Shown piece by piece: positions 1 to 11,734 of a stretch of DNA of 64,000 nucleotides; within the stretch, counting starts at the first letter, position 1; the number at the start of each line of letters is the position of its first letter. Source of the DNA: Cynocephalus volans. Its lineage: Eukaryota > Chordata > Mammalia > Dermoptera > Cynocephalidae. The stretch covers positions 95,325,861 through 95,389,860 of the forward strand of contig NC_084474.1 in the NCBI RefSeq assembly GCF_027409185.1, written 5' to 3'. Below the pieces are notes generated by a model. That model was not told the origin of the DNA. It did no database searches and worked only from the letters and a program-made list of their open reading frames with translations. Both the position numbers and the translations under genes were made by a program.

Positions 1-470
1 AAAGGTTTATCATGAATATTTTGCTTTTTCTTCCTGCCTCATCTCAGACATTCCATCCAAGATCACTTTTCTTCAGCCTTAGGAACACCCTTCCTATGCC
101 TATCAGCACAAACCTCCCAGTGTAGAATTCTCTGTTTTTCTTGCACGAGTATGTCTTTATTTCATGTTCATTCTTGCAGGAAATTTCCACTAGGAACAGA
201 ATTCTAGGTTGAGAGTTCATTATTTCTGTTTAGCAGTTAAATTATTTTAACACTTTGAACATTGTATTCCCATGTGTTTGGGCTCTTGTATTTCTGCTGG
301 GAAGGCGATGTTAGCGCTACTGCTGAGCTTCTGAAGGTGGAGTGGCTTTCGTTCTCTGACTGTTGACTGTTCTCTTTGTCTTTGGTTTCCAGCACCTTCC
401 CTCTGTTCTGCCTAGGTGCAGTTCTGCATCTGTCCAGCCTGGGTTTGTAGCACTTCCTGAATCTGGGCTT
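1..470 (-). mobile_element. Old L1 relic, antisense
   Basis: The AT-rich + strand reads like the complement of an L1 5'/ORF1-side region: 'agaattctaggttgagagtt' followed by a 'cactttgaacattgtattcccatgtg' type stretch. No open frame survives. Similar L1-like text seems to resume at about 940-1240. Family assignment is from pattern memory only. Confidence 0.5.
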
Positions 471-478
471 TACATCCA

Positions 479-933
479 TTTTACCACCTTTATCTCAATA
501 TCTTGAGATACACCATAAAGTCCACCCTGACCTGGTAAGTAGGATCCAAAAATTGAATCACAGCAAATGTGGGGCCCCATTACCATGAAGTCAGTTAAAT
601 ACATATTTCCAGTTGCTCGTCCAGCTACGAAGTGACCCGGCTCCATGTTGCTGTCCTGGCATGTGGTTGCTGCATGGCACTGGAAGGTTTGGAAGAGGCC
701 AGGAGGCAGGTGCAGACTTGCTTCGTGGGACAGGGTTAGGTGCCAGGTGAGCCGGGGGACGGAGGATGGTCGGGGGGTGCATGGGGCTGACAGGTGACAG
801 TTTCCTCCACCACAAGGCTTCAGATTCCCCACCCTCCTGACTTCCCGCACAGGCTGCTTCAACGCTGATGCTCTGATGGGTGGACCAAGTCCTAAATGGC
901 CATACAGCACCCACTGCCCACCTTCCCTGAAAA
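479..933 (-). other. Unassigned open stretch on the minus strand
   Basis: On the minus strand this stretch is open in two frames (146 and 107 codons from the first ATG). It is preceded by a pyrimidine-rich tract ending in CAG that could be a splice acceptor (about 934-945). The longer frame is moderately Cys-rich and ends with the residues VVKWM. It has no recognisable LU, zinc-finger or retroviral motif. It sits between two blocks of L1-like sequence, so it may be non-coding DNA or part of an unrecognised insertion. I do not recognise it and assign no function. Confidence 0.15.
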
Positions 934-1640
934 GAACATAAAAGCTTATTAGTACAGCCCTTCTAGCAGTTCCGTTTGCTTCTTTTTCAAATCTTCCTCC
1001 TTTGGAATCTTGTCTTGTTTCCAGTTTATTCTGTTACGACTCCAGTTTTTTAAAAACTGTACATTGTGCAGTCTCTCTCCAAAACCCTATTATCTCAAGG
1101 TCAGGTGGAACTAATTCTGCTCTGTTTTTCGCCTGCTGCACCTGTCTTCGGTGCATTGTTTCCTGGTGAGTTTTGAAACCTTAAACCTCAGGGAATTCTG
1201 TATCCCCTCATAGCTGCTTTTCATCTTCTTCGTCCAGGTGCAAGGCCACACTTGGGTTTAATTGCTTGACCTGGCACTTCTGAAACCGCAGGTATTGGGT
1301 ATTCACACCCCAGATCCACCTGCGGCTGGGGTCTGTGTGCACCTCGGCACAGCTGCTTTCCTCCCACCCCGAGCCCAGGCCCACCCCGCAGACCCTCTCT
1401 CGTCCCTACGCTCCAGCTGCTCTGCTGCAGCAGCGCCCGCTCGCCCCTGGAGACCTCCCCTCGTTCAGCTGTAAATTCAGGATGCTTTTAAAAGAATCCA
1501 ACTTTTCTCAGCACCATTTAGTGTCTCATATCTCAAATTTTGGTCAAAACTGGACATCTCTTAAAATCCCCTCTTCTTTGATTTTCTATTTCAAATGGTA
1601 TTAAATAAACAGCAGTACTCAAGATAAAACCTAGAGCTCG
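934..1640. other. Intergenic; possible L1 relic then GC-rich DNA
   Basis: About 940-1260 is T-rich, L1-like antisense text. About 1260-1480 is GC-rich and 1480-1640 AT-rich, with an isolated AATAAA near 1602. No gene is supported. Confidence 0.35.
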
Positions 1641-2070
1641 CCTTAGTCTCTCTGCCCTCGGCTGGGGAGGTTTCATCCTTTGAAACGCTTCCAAGGCCCA
1701 GGCTCTGCAGTGCACCCCGCTCCCCATCTCAGAAGGGACGGAGGCGGGTCCCCCCAGGAGCGGGGTCCGGAACGAGGACGGTCCCGCTGAGTTCCTCTGT
1801 TCCCGCTGATGATGCCGAGCTGTCTGCGTTCCTAGCAAGAGATTGTGCAAAGAATCTATATGCAAGTCTCGGGACACTAGCACGAGATGAAGGCGACTCC
1901 GGCCGCTGCAGCTCACAGCGCCCCCTGCTGGACGAGCGTGGCACGCGCGGAGGGGCGCCCGCTGTGGAGCGGGGTGACAATGACTGGGCACGGACGGGGT
2001 CCTTGAGCCGGACCATTTCTGCCCAAGGTGACACTGCGCTGGTGAGCGCTTTTGCTGGGGGACGACTCGC
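1640..2070. promoter_or_regulatory. CpG-enriched segment with CTCF-like site
   Basis: CpG dinucleotides cluster between about 1730 and 2000, unlike the flanks. Positions 1916-1931 read CAGCGCCCCCTGCTGG, a close match on the minus strand to the CTCF core (CCAGCAGGGGGCGCTG). No TATA box or exon is evident. It may be an insulator or enhancer. Binding is inferred from the motif only. Confidence 0.5.
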
Positions 2071-3460
2071 TGCTGGCCCAGCTGTGGCGTTTTTAGAACT
2101 ACACTGAAGTTGGAAGCTCTTTCTATGCGAAGTCCTTCCTGTGTCCTCTCTCCTGGGAGTCAGGCCCTCTCTGCTGTTCAGGCTCTCCACGCCTCAACAT
2201 GTCTTGAGAGCTTAGTCCTACCTTGGAATCTGCCTCTCAGAGGATCCCAGCAGGGAGTGGCCCAAGAAGACATGCGCTAATTGGGTTTTGAGACTGGCCA
2301 GCTACTGTCTGCCCGGTGAGGAAGAGCCCACTGGAGTGAAATGTGGGACAGGGACAGTCCCCAGCAAGAGGCAGGACGGTCACTGGGGTTTCACTGGTGG
2401 TGACGCTGGCTGGCGTCTTAGTAGAGGGGAACGCCTTTGCCCATCTAATTGTTCAGGCTTTGGAGGGTCTTGGGGGCCAGTGCCCATGGGACAGCCACAC
2501 TGGCCAGCCATCACTAAGTTGTGCTGTCCCTACAAGGAGATAACAAGAAACAAGGGGGTTGGTGTGCAGTTAGCGTGCGTGTGGGGGTGGGGCTGCTGCA
2601 GAGGGTGAGCAGAGCAGAGGGGCAAACTCCAGGCTTACTGAGAGTCGCAGAGCCCCGGAAGGGCCTGGTGCTCAGCCGAGGCAGGTCTGTGCCGAGGTCA
2701 GGGCCCTGGTAGGAAACCTCGAAATAATGGGACGGGGACACGGGGTGGATGCCTGAGGACACCCCGAATCCTCAGAGCTCACAGAGACTCCAGCCCCACA
2801 AGGTGGCAGGTGCGTCTATGGACAAGGTGCCACCCGCCCCCCTGCCCCCCACCCCCCAAGACACACTCTGCCTCCTGGCCTTGGTGGGGTAATATAGATT
2901 GTTTCTTCTTATTATTAATGTGCTGTCTGAGCCCAGTTTTGAGGCTGTGTCTGGAGGCCACTCAGTTCCCCTCTTGGATCAGCCGATAAATCCACACCCT
3001 AACCACTTCCCTTAACCATCTCTCACACTCCAGGCCACTATACGCCCACCCTACATGTTCTGCGGCCAATGCCAGACAGCTATGGACAGCACTCTGTCGC
3101 AGAGCTAGCCAAAATTATTCAGATTAGCCAACCCCCACCCTGCCACTCCTACAGCTCCAGCTGGTGTGTGCCTGCCACCGGGGCACCCCTGCGTGGCCCT
3201 ACCTGGCAGTCTGCTCTTGTCTGCAAGTGTCAGTGTGCCGTGTCCCACATCAAAAGAACCTTGAGGACAGGGCAGGGTGTTCCCAGAGATGATGGACTGA
3301 GAAGAAGCCTTCTGCTTTGAAGTTGGGGAAACTGAGGCCAGAAGAGGGTGGAGGCACAGATTTCAGCTCTGTTCCCCTTGCCTTGTGAGGACACTTCAGG
3401 CCCTGTACCTCCAGTCTCCCCGCCAGCACACCCTGAAATTATCTTGAGAGAGAAATTCCA
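2070..3460. other. Unique GC-rich intergenic DNA
   Basis: The sequence is of mixed composition with scattered short open frames in several frames and no conserved domain, splice pattern or recognisable repeat. I see no gene here. Confidence 0.4.
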
Positions 3461-4005
3461 ATCTAGATGCTCATTTATTTATTGGGCACCCTAATAAATA
3501 AATAATTATACTTCCTCATATTTAAGCCACTGTTACACATATGCAGTAAAACCGTCCTGATCATGGTGTATGAATCTGTAAAGAGTAACTGGATATGAAT
3601 TTATGATGTTTTATTTAAATTTTTTGTATCCATATACTAAATGAATTAGAGTATTATTTTTTTCATACTCTATCAAAATTTGATACAAGGTTTGCATTTG
3701 CTATCCAAAATGAATTGGAACATTTTCCATCTCTATTTTCTAAAATGTTTTGGATAACACAAGAAGTATCTGTTCCTTACCACCTAGGAAAACTCAGCTT
3801 TAAAATCATTTGATTTCGGCACCTTTTGCAATGACAATTCTTCATCAAACTTGACGGTTTCTTCCTTTGTCATTGATTTACCCAAATTTTTCACTTACTC
3901 AATAACATACTCATATTTCTTCTTAATCATCAAATTCTTGCCATAAAATTGTGCACATTATAGAGCTCACTTCATCGTTTCCTTTTCTGTAGCTCTGTTT
4001 TTATC
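3460..4005. other. AT-rich segment, possible decayed retrocopy
   Basis: There is an abrupt drop in GC. Read on the minus strand, about 3700-3960 gives Lys/Glu-rich coding-like text broken by stop codons, which could be a processed-pseudogene remnant. The parent gene was not recognised, and an old transposon would fit equally well. Confidence 0.2.
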
Positions 4006-4200
4006 TGTAGGGCCAAGGGAAAACTTCCTTTTCACCCCTGAAGGTTCATTAATAAAAATCACAGACAAACAGATCGATATGAAGAAAAGGCATAACAAAT
4101 CGTATTATTTAATGTGCTGGGAAGGGGCAAGACACGGGGGGGATCACAAAAGAGTAATGTCCCCATTTCTAACAGGGGTCTGAAGCTCATATACCAGTGT
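4006..4200 (-). mobile_element. LTR-like repeat, family B, copy 1
   Basis: It starts TGTAGGGCCAAGGGAAAACT. The first roughly 190 bp match the block starting at 58709 closely, including 'gaagaaaaggcataacaaat'. Read on the minus strand, the element would end in ...CCTACA, the usual LTR terminus, with a degraded poly(A) signal at about 4100. The far boundary is not visible. The family name is unknown to me. Confidence 0.5.
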
Positions 4201-4640
4201 TCGTGTGACCTCAGAGACCAGGTCGTAAAGCCACAGCAGCTCCCACTGCGCCTCCCAGGGATCCCTCACTCTGAGGAAAGCCAGCTGCCATCTCGTGAGG
4301 CAGCCCAGGAAGCCCTGTGGAGAGAACCAAGTGACAGAACCTCAGGCCTCCTGCCAACAGCTGGCATCAACTGGCCAGCAACACGCATGGACCATCTCAG
4401 AAGCAGATCCTCCAGCCCCAGACGAGCCTTCAGACGACTTCACCCCAGACATTCTTGGACTCATTAAAGAGCCCAGTTCGGAACCACCCAACCAGGCCAC
4501 TTCTAAATTCCCAACCACAGAAACTGTGTGACAATAAATGTTTATTGTTGCTGTAAACCCCCGAGTTCTGGAGAGGTGTTCTATGTGATGACAGATAACG
4601 AATGCACCAGTGTTGTGTTATGTTCTCAAAGGCCTCCCCA
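4200..4640 (+). mobile_element. LTR-type relic with AATAAA
   Basis: The stretch 'cagaaactgtgtgacaataaatg' followed by 'ttattgttgctgtaaaccccc' resembles the 3' part of common mammalian LTR repeats (MaLR/ERV type), including the poly(A) signal at about 4530. The exact family is uncertain and no protein is encoded. Confidence 0.45.
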
Positions 4641-5100
4641 CCCCCTTCTCCTACCTCCCTCTGTAGGTCTGGGCGCAGTGGGCTCACATCCAGCACTGAT
4701 GGGAACACCCACCCCAGGAAAAGGGACTTCGCCAGCTTCATCTCAGGGGATGCTATTCACAGGTGTTGTTTCCCTTTTACAGGAAGGCTGGCGAGGTGCT
4801 CTGGGAAATATAGTTTGCAGACATCTAGCCCCAGCAGCACGGAACAGTGTACAGGGTGCAGGTGACAGCCTGCAGGCAAGTGACAACTGCACCGCTGAAG
4901 AGTCACCCAAGAAGAGGAAGGGGTGGAAAACCCTCTGCAGCCCAACCTCCATCAAAGCTGCCTGTTGTCAGCTTTGAGTAAGACGTGTTCCCCAGAAGCT
5001 TCGACTCCAGACAGATCTCCTGTTAATAGGGACTGGGCCCTCCAACCACTGGGCGCAGCTGGGAAACTCAGATGTCCTCAGTGGCCACATCTCCAGACAC
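4640..5100. other. Unassigned intergenic DNA
   Basis: Short overlapping open frames lie on both strands with no family signature. I see no gene or clear repeat. Confidence 0.3.
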
Positions 5101-5104
5101 CACT

Positions 5105-5280
5105 GCTACAAAGTAATTATAATAGTGATTTATTGAGCATGTGCTGTGCGCTCCAAAAATAACATGGTGTGGAATGCCCATGGCCACCTTGTGAATGAGG
5201 TGCCGTCACCATCTCTGCACGACAGGTGAGGAAGCAGAGTCCCAGGGACACTGATCAGTTCTCTCCAGGCCCACATTTGG
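5105..5280 (-). mobile_element. MIR-like SINE relic, antisense
   Basis: The stretch 'tttattgagcatgtgctgtgcgc' followed by 'accatctctgcacgacaggtgaggaa' follows the order of MIR/L2-type text in antisense, but is diverged. Confidence 0.4.
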
Positions 5281-5586
5281 AAAGTGGCAGCATCAGGGTG
5301 TTTTCAGCCGCAAGTAAAAAGCTCAGCTAAAAGCAGAGTAAAGAATAGAGGGGTTTTCACTTCATAAGTCTGGAGAGAGGTGGTTCCAGAACAGGTAGTT
5401 TGGCAGCTCAAACAGACCATAAAGGACCCATCTTGCCCCTCGACCACCCTCAGCATGTCAGTGACGCTTTCCCACAAGCTGCATAACGATGACAATGACA
5501 ATGATGGTGAATCCAGGTATGACATGCACATGAGGCAGCAAAGAAGAGGGGGCACTTCCTCCCTGGAATCTATTTAGTGGACACAA

Positions 5587-5760
5587 GCAGGACTCTGGAA
5601 CCAGACCGCCTGGATCTGACTCCAAATGCCTCATCTGTAACACAGACGTACGACGGGCACCTACTTCACAGGGTAGTCATGAGATCACAAGGGCTAATTT
5701 ATGGGTAGCATTTGGAGGGGCAGCTGGCACACACTAAGCACCATACAAAGATCTGCCTGT
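5587..5760 (+). mobile_element. MIR SINE relic
   Basis: The order 'tctggaaccagaccgcctgg', then 'cctcatctgtaacacag', then 'ggtagtcatgagatcacaagg' matches the MIR core in sense orientation, diverged as expected for this ancient family. Confidence 0.6.
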
Positions 5761-7140
5761 GTGACTATCACCATGACCCAGCAGACTCCCCTCACAGCCC
5801 ACTGCCAGAACGGCTTTTCTGCCCTCCCTAGCACATTCACTGGTGAGATGGCTGGGATTACGGAGGGGGGATCCGGAGGAGAGGAGGCAGGCGGCAGGGC
5901 AGGCAGGAGGGGAAGGCTGGAACCTAGCCGCGGCTCCATCGCACGGGAGCTCTGAAGCGTGAACCACACACAGGGTTGGTGCCACGCAAGAGGAGGGCTG
6001 GTCTTTTGTGCCCCACATCAGTCCCTCATCAGCTGCAAGCTGGCCCCCGTGGGTGGACTAACCTGGTGGGGCGGCTCCCACGCAGCTGAGGGCAGTCGAC
6101 TCCCAACAGTGGGGTGTGCCAGCAGGCGATGGAATTGGGTGGGGGCCCCGAGGACTCCTGCCACATCCAACAATGCTCCTTTTTATGGAAACCCCCTTGG
6201 AAGTGCTATGTCCCTTCCTCCACCTCATAACATTTGGTTAAACATAACCCACTAAACGGCCACTTGTTTCATGAGGCATCTTGGTGGACATAACTGAGTC
6301 TAGTCTAAGTAACTGCTCACATATGTCATCACTGATGGAATCCAAAAAGTGGGGACCAGCACGACAAAGACAGAACCGTCGGCAGGCAGTCGGACTGGGC
6401 TTCCTAATACACACCTGGGCCGGCCGGGCTCTGCTCCTGCCGCCGGACAGCACCACTCTCCCCCAGTCCCTGGTCACTGCGTCTGTCCTTCTGCTTCCCA
6501 GGGTGGGCAGCTCAGGGGCAGGAAGCGTGTGTTCTGGTTCCAGGCTGACTCCCAGGCCCTGGCCCGGAGACGGGCACTGAGCGGACGCTCAGCAAATACT
6601 GGGTGAATTCAGCTCTGATCTCCCAACAGCACTATGATCAGATGAATAAGATAAACAAGCGGAAAACAAAGCTCAGAGAGATCCACCCACTCATCCAAGT
6701 TCACAGCTCTTGAGCGGTGCAGAAGAGCGGTGCGTTGAATCCAGACACAGCCCCATCTCAATCGAGTACTACTACCCTTGGCTCGGTGCAGGGACGCCCA
6801 CTTCCCAGCTCCCAGTGGCCCAGAGGGCTGGTTTCTGCACTGCAGAGGGCACAGGGTCACCCCGGGGCCCTGCTGCGGATGCGCTGCTGCACGGCTCAGC
6901 GGGACCCCGGTGCCAGCGCCTGCCCCAGGAGGGGCTCCCCTTCCCCAGCCCCAAGACATCTCGCAGATTTGCCTGTAGGAGGAGAGGTACCCCAAGATTC
7001 AAGTGAGGGACAAGGGCCAGGGCCTAAGGCAGGGCCGAGCAGCTGGCGGGGAGGGGAGGAAGCCCGCTCCCGAGACCATGTGAGTGAATCCCCCGAGAGC
7101 CCCACCTCGGCCAGGCTGACAGGGGCAGGGCCCAGGACTG
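5760..7140. other. Unassigned GC-rich intergenic DNA
   Basis: No coding, RNA or repeat signal is strong enough to name. Several overlapping open frames reflect high GC content. Confidence 0.35.
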
Positions 7141-7222
7141 ACCGCCGCCTCCGGGACGGGACGGGACGGGTGGACTCACTGCGGCCCGCGGGGCGGGCAG
7201 AAGGGCGCAGTGCACGCTCCGG

Positions 7223-7236
7223 CCGCCAGAGGGCGC
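7223..7236 (+). promoter_or_regulatory. CTCF-like site
   Basis: CCGCCAGAGGGCGC is a strong match to the CTCF core on the + strand, in a CpG-rich patch (7140-7250). It faces away from the CTCF-like site at 1916-1931. Occupancy is inferred. Confidence 0.5.
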
Positions 7237-7251
7237 ACCGAGGACCGAGAC

Positions 7252-7471
7252 GGGGGGGGGGGGGGGAAGGGGGCGGGGGAGGGGTCGGGAAAAGGGGAGG
7301 GGGGGCGGGGAAGGGGGAGGGGGAGGGAGGGGGAAGGGAGGGGGAGGGGAGGGGAAGGGAGGAAGGGGGAGGGGAAGGGAGGAGGAGGGGCCGGGGAAGT
7401 GGGCGGAGGAAGGAGGGGCAGGGGGAAAGGGGCGGGGGAAGGGGTAGAGGGGAGGGGACCAAGGAAGGGGA
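7252..7471 (+). repeat. G-rich polypurine tract
   Basis: About 220 bp of almost pure purine, made of G-runs of 3-15 separated by GA or AA and rarely C. The absence of stop codons creates spurious Pro-rich and Gly/Arg-rich frames on both strands. Many G-runs of four or more give strong G-quadruplex and triplex potential. It lies directly after the CTCF-like motif and about 6.5 kb upstream of the LY6E promoter. Confidence 0.9.
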
Positions 7472-7918
7472 CGCGGATGAGCAGAACTGGAACTGGAGGA
7501 AGGCCCGGAGCCACCCGTGGGAGGGGTGGGTGGCAGAGGGACACCGGGCACTGTCTGTCCTGGGCGCGCCCTATTCCCGCCTCAGCCAGTGAACGCATCG
7601 GGAAGCCCTTAGCGGGTGACTGGGCGCTGCTTGACACCCCCAGAGGGGTCACACTCACTCCCCAGGCACTGGGCTCCTTCCTGTCCACCAGACCCCAAGC
7701 CCCTGGCCCAGATTTCTAGCAGCACCCCCTTCCTAAGACCTCCTGCTGCGGACACGCTCCCTCTGGGGGTCACCCGGTGGGCTCAGGCCACCTGTAAAAG
7801 GGCGTGGAAAGCGCCACCCGCCGCTGCTGGACAGTCCCTTCTCCCGCTGGGACCCAGGTTCCCCCGCTGTCCAGTGTGTGGGGAGAGAGGCAGGGCTCAG
7901 GTGACCTGCAGAGGCCTC
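7472..7918. other. Unassigned GC-rich DNA
   Basis: This short unique stretch lies between the polypurine tract and the C-rich repeat. No gene or repeat is recognised. Confidence 0.3.
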
Positions 7919-7981
7919 CCACGGCCACCCCCCTCTCCCACCCACCCCCACCCCACCCCCACCCCCCCCACCCCCCCTCCC
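7919..7981 (+). repeat. C-rich simple repeat
   Basis: An irregular (CCCCA)n/(CCCA)n array on the + strand. Its complement is G-rich, with quadruplex potential. Confidence 0.85.
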
Positions 7982-8089
7982 GAGCATGAAGCTGGGGTCA
8001 GCTGCAGAGACATGGAAGGAAAATAGTCCCAGTGGCCACTTGCCACTTGCAGCTACTGTCTTCTCTGGTGCCCAAAGCTTTCCAATTTT

Positions 8090-8600
8090 CACCAGTGATC
8101 AAATTAGGCTCTTGGATTCCAAAGTCATAGAAATGAACAATGTACCCAGCAGTAAAACAAGCAATGTTTTATTAAAAGAGGAGATAGACTTATGCGTAAG
8201 GGGGGTAATGACAGTGAAGCTAGTCCCCCAAGAGGAGTCGTTCAGGGTCTTTCATAGGGAAAGGAGTTAAGGGGTGCAGGCCAGGTCACTGAACGTGGTC
8301 CATTCTGTTCTTCCTGTTTGTGTCGAGGGTGCATGCTCAGTAGGTCCAAGATGGCAGTGGTGTTCATCAGTGTCACCCCAGGAGAGTCATTGTAGCAGTC
8401 ACCTAGAAGCTTTGTGCTGCAGATGGGAATTCCTAAAGGGGTCTTAAGGTTAATCTGTAACTTTTACAATTATGGTAAACAAGCCTTGCCGGGGAGGTTT
8501 CATAACTCAGTAAATATCGGTTTCCTCTCTTACTCTATTTTGTCAGGGCAGGCTATGGGGTAATCATTTGTCCTGGGTGTCTCATGACCGAGGAGTGGAA
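8090..8600 (-). mobile_element. Probable ERV LTR relic, antisense
   Basis: It has LTR-like composition with TTTATT at 8168-8173 (AATAAA on the minus strand), near the expected 3' side of a minus-strand LTR. Phrases such as 'ccaagatggcagtggtgttc' are typical of repeat DNA. Clean TG...CA ends and a target duplication were not found. Confidence 0.35.
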
Positions 8601-8729
8601 AAGTAACAAAGTGTCCTCTGCAGGGAAAATGGAGTCGGTTTGGTTCACAGGCCTCACCTTACTGTTTCATCCCAGCGTGGGCGCTGGTGCAGGGAGGTGA
8701 AGGAGCAAGTCAGGGAGGCCCAGGGCTGA

Positions 8730-8890
8730 CCTGCTGCAGGACTGGAACAGCCAGTGCAAAGGCCTGAGGCAGGGTGTGAGTTAGAGGAAAAGCCCAAGGC
8801 CCTAGTGGTTGGAGCAGACTCTGAAGTCCCCATGAGCACTTTGGACTGTGCCCTGAGAGAGGTGGCAGCCAGGCCTGAGAGGAGGGGACT
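8730..8890 (+). mobile_element. L2-like LINE relic
   Basis: 'aacagccagtgcaaaggcct' followed by 'gaggcaggg' and a decayed downstream part resemble the widespread 3' L2-type repeat of mammals. It is strongly diverged. Confidence 0.4.
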
Positions 8891-9865
8891 GAGGGCTCCA
8901 CTTTGAGATGTGGGAACGGGGCCCCAAAGGTAAGGCAGCCAGGACCTCCCCTGTCAGCTGCTCCCCCTGTACACTGAGCTGCTACTGGGAGACCTGAGAG
9001 CAGCAGAGGCCCGGCCAGGCCCTGCCCAGGCAAGGTGCACACACCAGCCACTCAGGCCTCCATGGCCTGCTCGAGGGTCCCTGCCCACCAAGAAACACAG
9101 GCAGTAGGATCCGTGCCTGGATGGGGAAGGCCAGGGGTCAGGGACACCCCCACGGGACCCTTGAGCAAAGACCAGAGAGTGAAGGGGGACAGGGCAAAAG
9201 GTCAACAGCCCCAAGCAGCATACCATGGGGGGACATCACTGTTATCTTGTCTGCCACCCCAGAACCCTGGGTGGCTCATTCCCCATTCATGCCCACCAGC
9301 AGTGGGGCCTCAGCCCCTCGGTGGCAGCACCCATCGTTCAGGGCTCCCCATGTCACCTCCCCAAGCCACAGGCCAGGGTTTCAACCAGGACCCACCTGAC
9401 CACACTCACACCCAGGTCCAGGCCTGGGGCAGGCCTGGGAGGCATCCAGCAGCAAATGTGCCCATGCCCCAACTCCAAGTGTCCCCGACCCAAGCCTCAG
9501 AAGCCTCTGCCAGGAGAAAGTTCTCCGGGAGCAGGCGCATGGGTGTGGGGAGAGGGCTGTGAAAGGTTGACACCCCCCAGGTCACCACCCCAGGGCCCTT
9601 CTGCCCTGCTGCCCCACCCCAGTCCTCCACCAGGCCTCCCGTCTTTGAAGAGGGTGTCGCCATCCCAGGGCACTCAGCCTACTGTCACACAGGGAGCTGC
9701 CCCATCCCATCTGGGACTTCCTCAGGGGTGGGGCCGCCCTCCAAGCTGCTGCTCCATAAATCCTTAAATCTGAGAAGGAAGTTCATTGAGTGCTGGGGTG
9801 GGGTCCGGTAGAAAGCAGAAGTGGGAAGGCAGCCCCGCCCAGGAAAATTTTTGGTTTCATTTTCT
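8890..9865. other. Unassigned GC-rich intergenic DNA
   Basis: Long open frames exist in several frames at once, but there are no domains, splice sites in register or repeats I can name. Confidence 0.35.
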
Positions 9866-9877
9866 GTTTGGGGTTTT

Positions 9878-9930
9878 TTTTGGGGGGGGGGCGTGGCTGG
9901 CCGGTACAGGGATCTGAACTCTTGCGGTGA
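9878..9930 (-). mobile_element. tRNA-Ile-type SINE fragment
   Basis: On the minus strand 'gttcagatccctgtaccggcc' matches the B-box half and 3' end of a tRNA-Ile-like unit, like the complete SINEs further right. Only a short remnant is seen, beside a G-run. Confidence 0.45.
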
Positions 9931-11730
9931 AGTTAATTTTTAAAGCCCAAGAACCAGGCATGCACAGGTCTTCCAAGTAGCTAAAGTATTTAAAGATGGA
10001 AGGAGTGGGAGGGTGAGGGCACCAGAATTGGGGCAGGGGGAGCAGAGGAGGGTCCCGCGTGCTCCACCCAGGGGGCCTCACTCCCACCTCCCACTGGGCC
10101 CTCCCTGCCCTGGGTGAGCATGGGGGTGGGCAGCAGGAAGGTCCAAGGCCACTAGGACCAAAACAGAAAACCGACGCTGTGGAGGGCAGAGAGCACATTT
10201 ATGAGGCATAAAATTCCTCATGGTTAGAGCCACGTAATGTTATGATGCAGAAATCTGAACAGATCAAGGGCATTCACCACCCTCTGGCAGTCCTTGGGAG
10301 ATCCTATTCCTGTCCATCTGCGAAAGGTCATGGGGACTCTCTAGGACAAGAGGTCCCCAAAAGTCACATCCTCGGGCAAGAACTGGCCAAACAAGAAAAG
10401 ACTAAATGCATCGGATGACTAAGGGTGGAAAACATGGGAGCCAGCCAACCCAAGGCCTCAAAGGCAGGGTAAATTGGGAAAACTATTAGAGAGCTCCAGG
10501 ACAATGCGTCCAGAGTGTCACCCTGCCCACCCCAGGGATGAAGCCGGAGCACCAGTGCCCCTGCCGGTCCTTGACTTTGTGGTCTCCTGAGACCTGCTGA
10601 CATGGGTGTTTCTGTGCTCCCACATCACAATGCATCTGAAATCCTGCAGAGTGGGGACAGGCTCACAGTGGCCCAGGGTGCCCACCTCATGGTGCCACAG
10701 AGCACTAGACCATGATAAAGCCATTGGGCCCAGCCAAGTCTCACCACAGATGGCCACTGTTGCCCAACAGCGTTCAGCCAGAAAGATCAAGATAATCAAA
10801 TTTCCTACATCAAGTTTCCCTGGAAGGATAGATGTGCCAGGCCCAGGTGGCCAGACCACCCACCTGGCAAGCTCAGGCCTGCTTCCCACCAACATAGGTG
10901 AGGTGTTGTTCCAAGGCTGCATGGGGAGTCTGAAACACCCAATCTCCGGATGCAGAAGGGTGTCGGGCTGGCCTGGGCACTGGGGACACGTGAGATGAAG
11001 TCAGGACAGAAGAGGGCACAAGCAACACCAGGTCAGATCTTAAGGTCTGCGTGTAGGAGAAGCTATAGGATCACAGCAGGAGACCTCCGACGGGGGCCCT
11101 GGGCAGCCCCAGGGTGGCCGCGTGGGCAGGACAGAAGCACAGCCTGCAGACTAGCGAGCAGACAGGCCCACACCTGCCTTCATGTGGGAGCTCTGAGGGG
11201 CAGGCAGTGGGCTCCCAGAGGAGGGGCGGGGTGGGCCCATATGGAAACTCCCCGGGCATCCCTCTGGACCCAGGGAACCCGCTCTGGCTGGCAACCCCAG
11301 GATATGTTAAGCCCTTTAGGGAGGGGCCTCCTTGCGGAAATTGGGCCCTAGCGTCACACCTGGGGCTGCTGTAGTGGAGGGAGTGGCCCTCTGAGTTGAG
11401 CAGGCTAAACAACCCCACACTCCCAACTCAGACATGCCCCAACCACGCACACATCAAGGGAGCCCACCAGGCCCCACCCAGCAACATGGTCCAAGGAATG
11501 ACCCCACAGATTTTATTATCAGGCACTGCACAAACCCCTGGCTTGGCCACACAGAAGCGGGGTTGTTTAGACAGTATTTTCAAAGGAGTCGGAGACTCAC
11601 TGCTGGTCCACGGCAGTGACCTTGGTGAGACTCTGTGAGCTGGACGTTCAAAATCATGAGAGCCCCCTCCTAACACAGCTTGTTTCCCAAACCTGAGGAT
11701 CCTGTCTTGAATGTGGCAAAGCCCAGCCAT
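9930..11730. other. Unassigned intergenic DNA
   Basis: The sequence is mostly unique with short non-conserved open frames. I find no gene, RNA or confident repeat. Confidence 0.35.
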
Positions 11731-11734
11731 GCTC

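Noticed and set aside
6717-7719. Long open frames of 170-290 codons on both strands
   Set aside because: They run through the polypurine tract, which lacks stop codons by composition. The predicted proteins are Gly/Arg- or Pro-rich low complexity.
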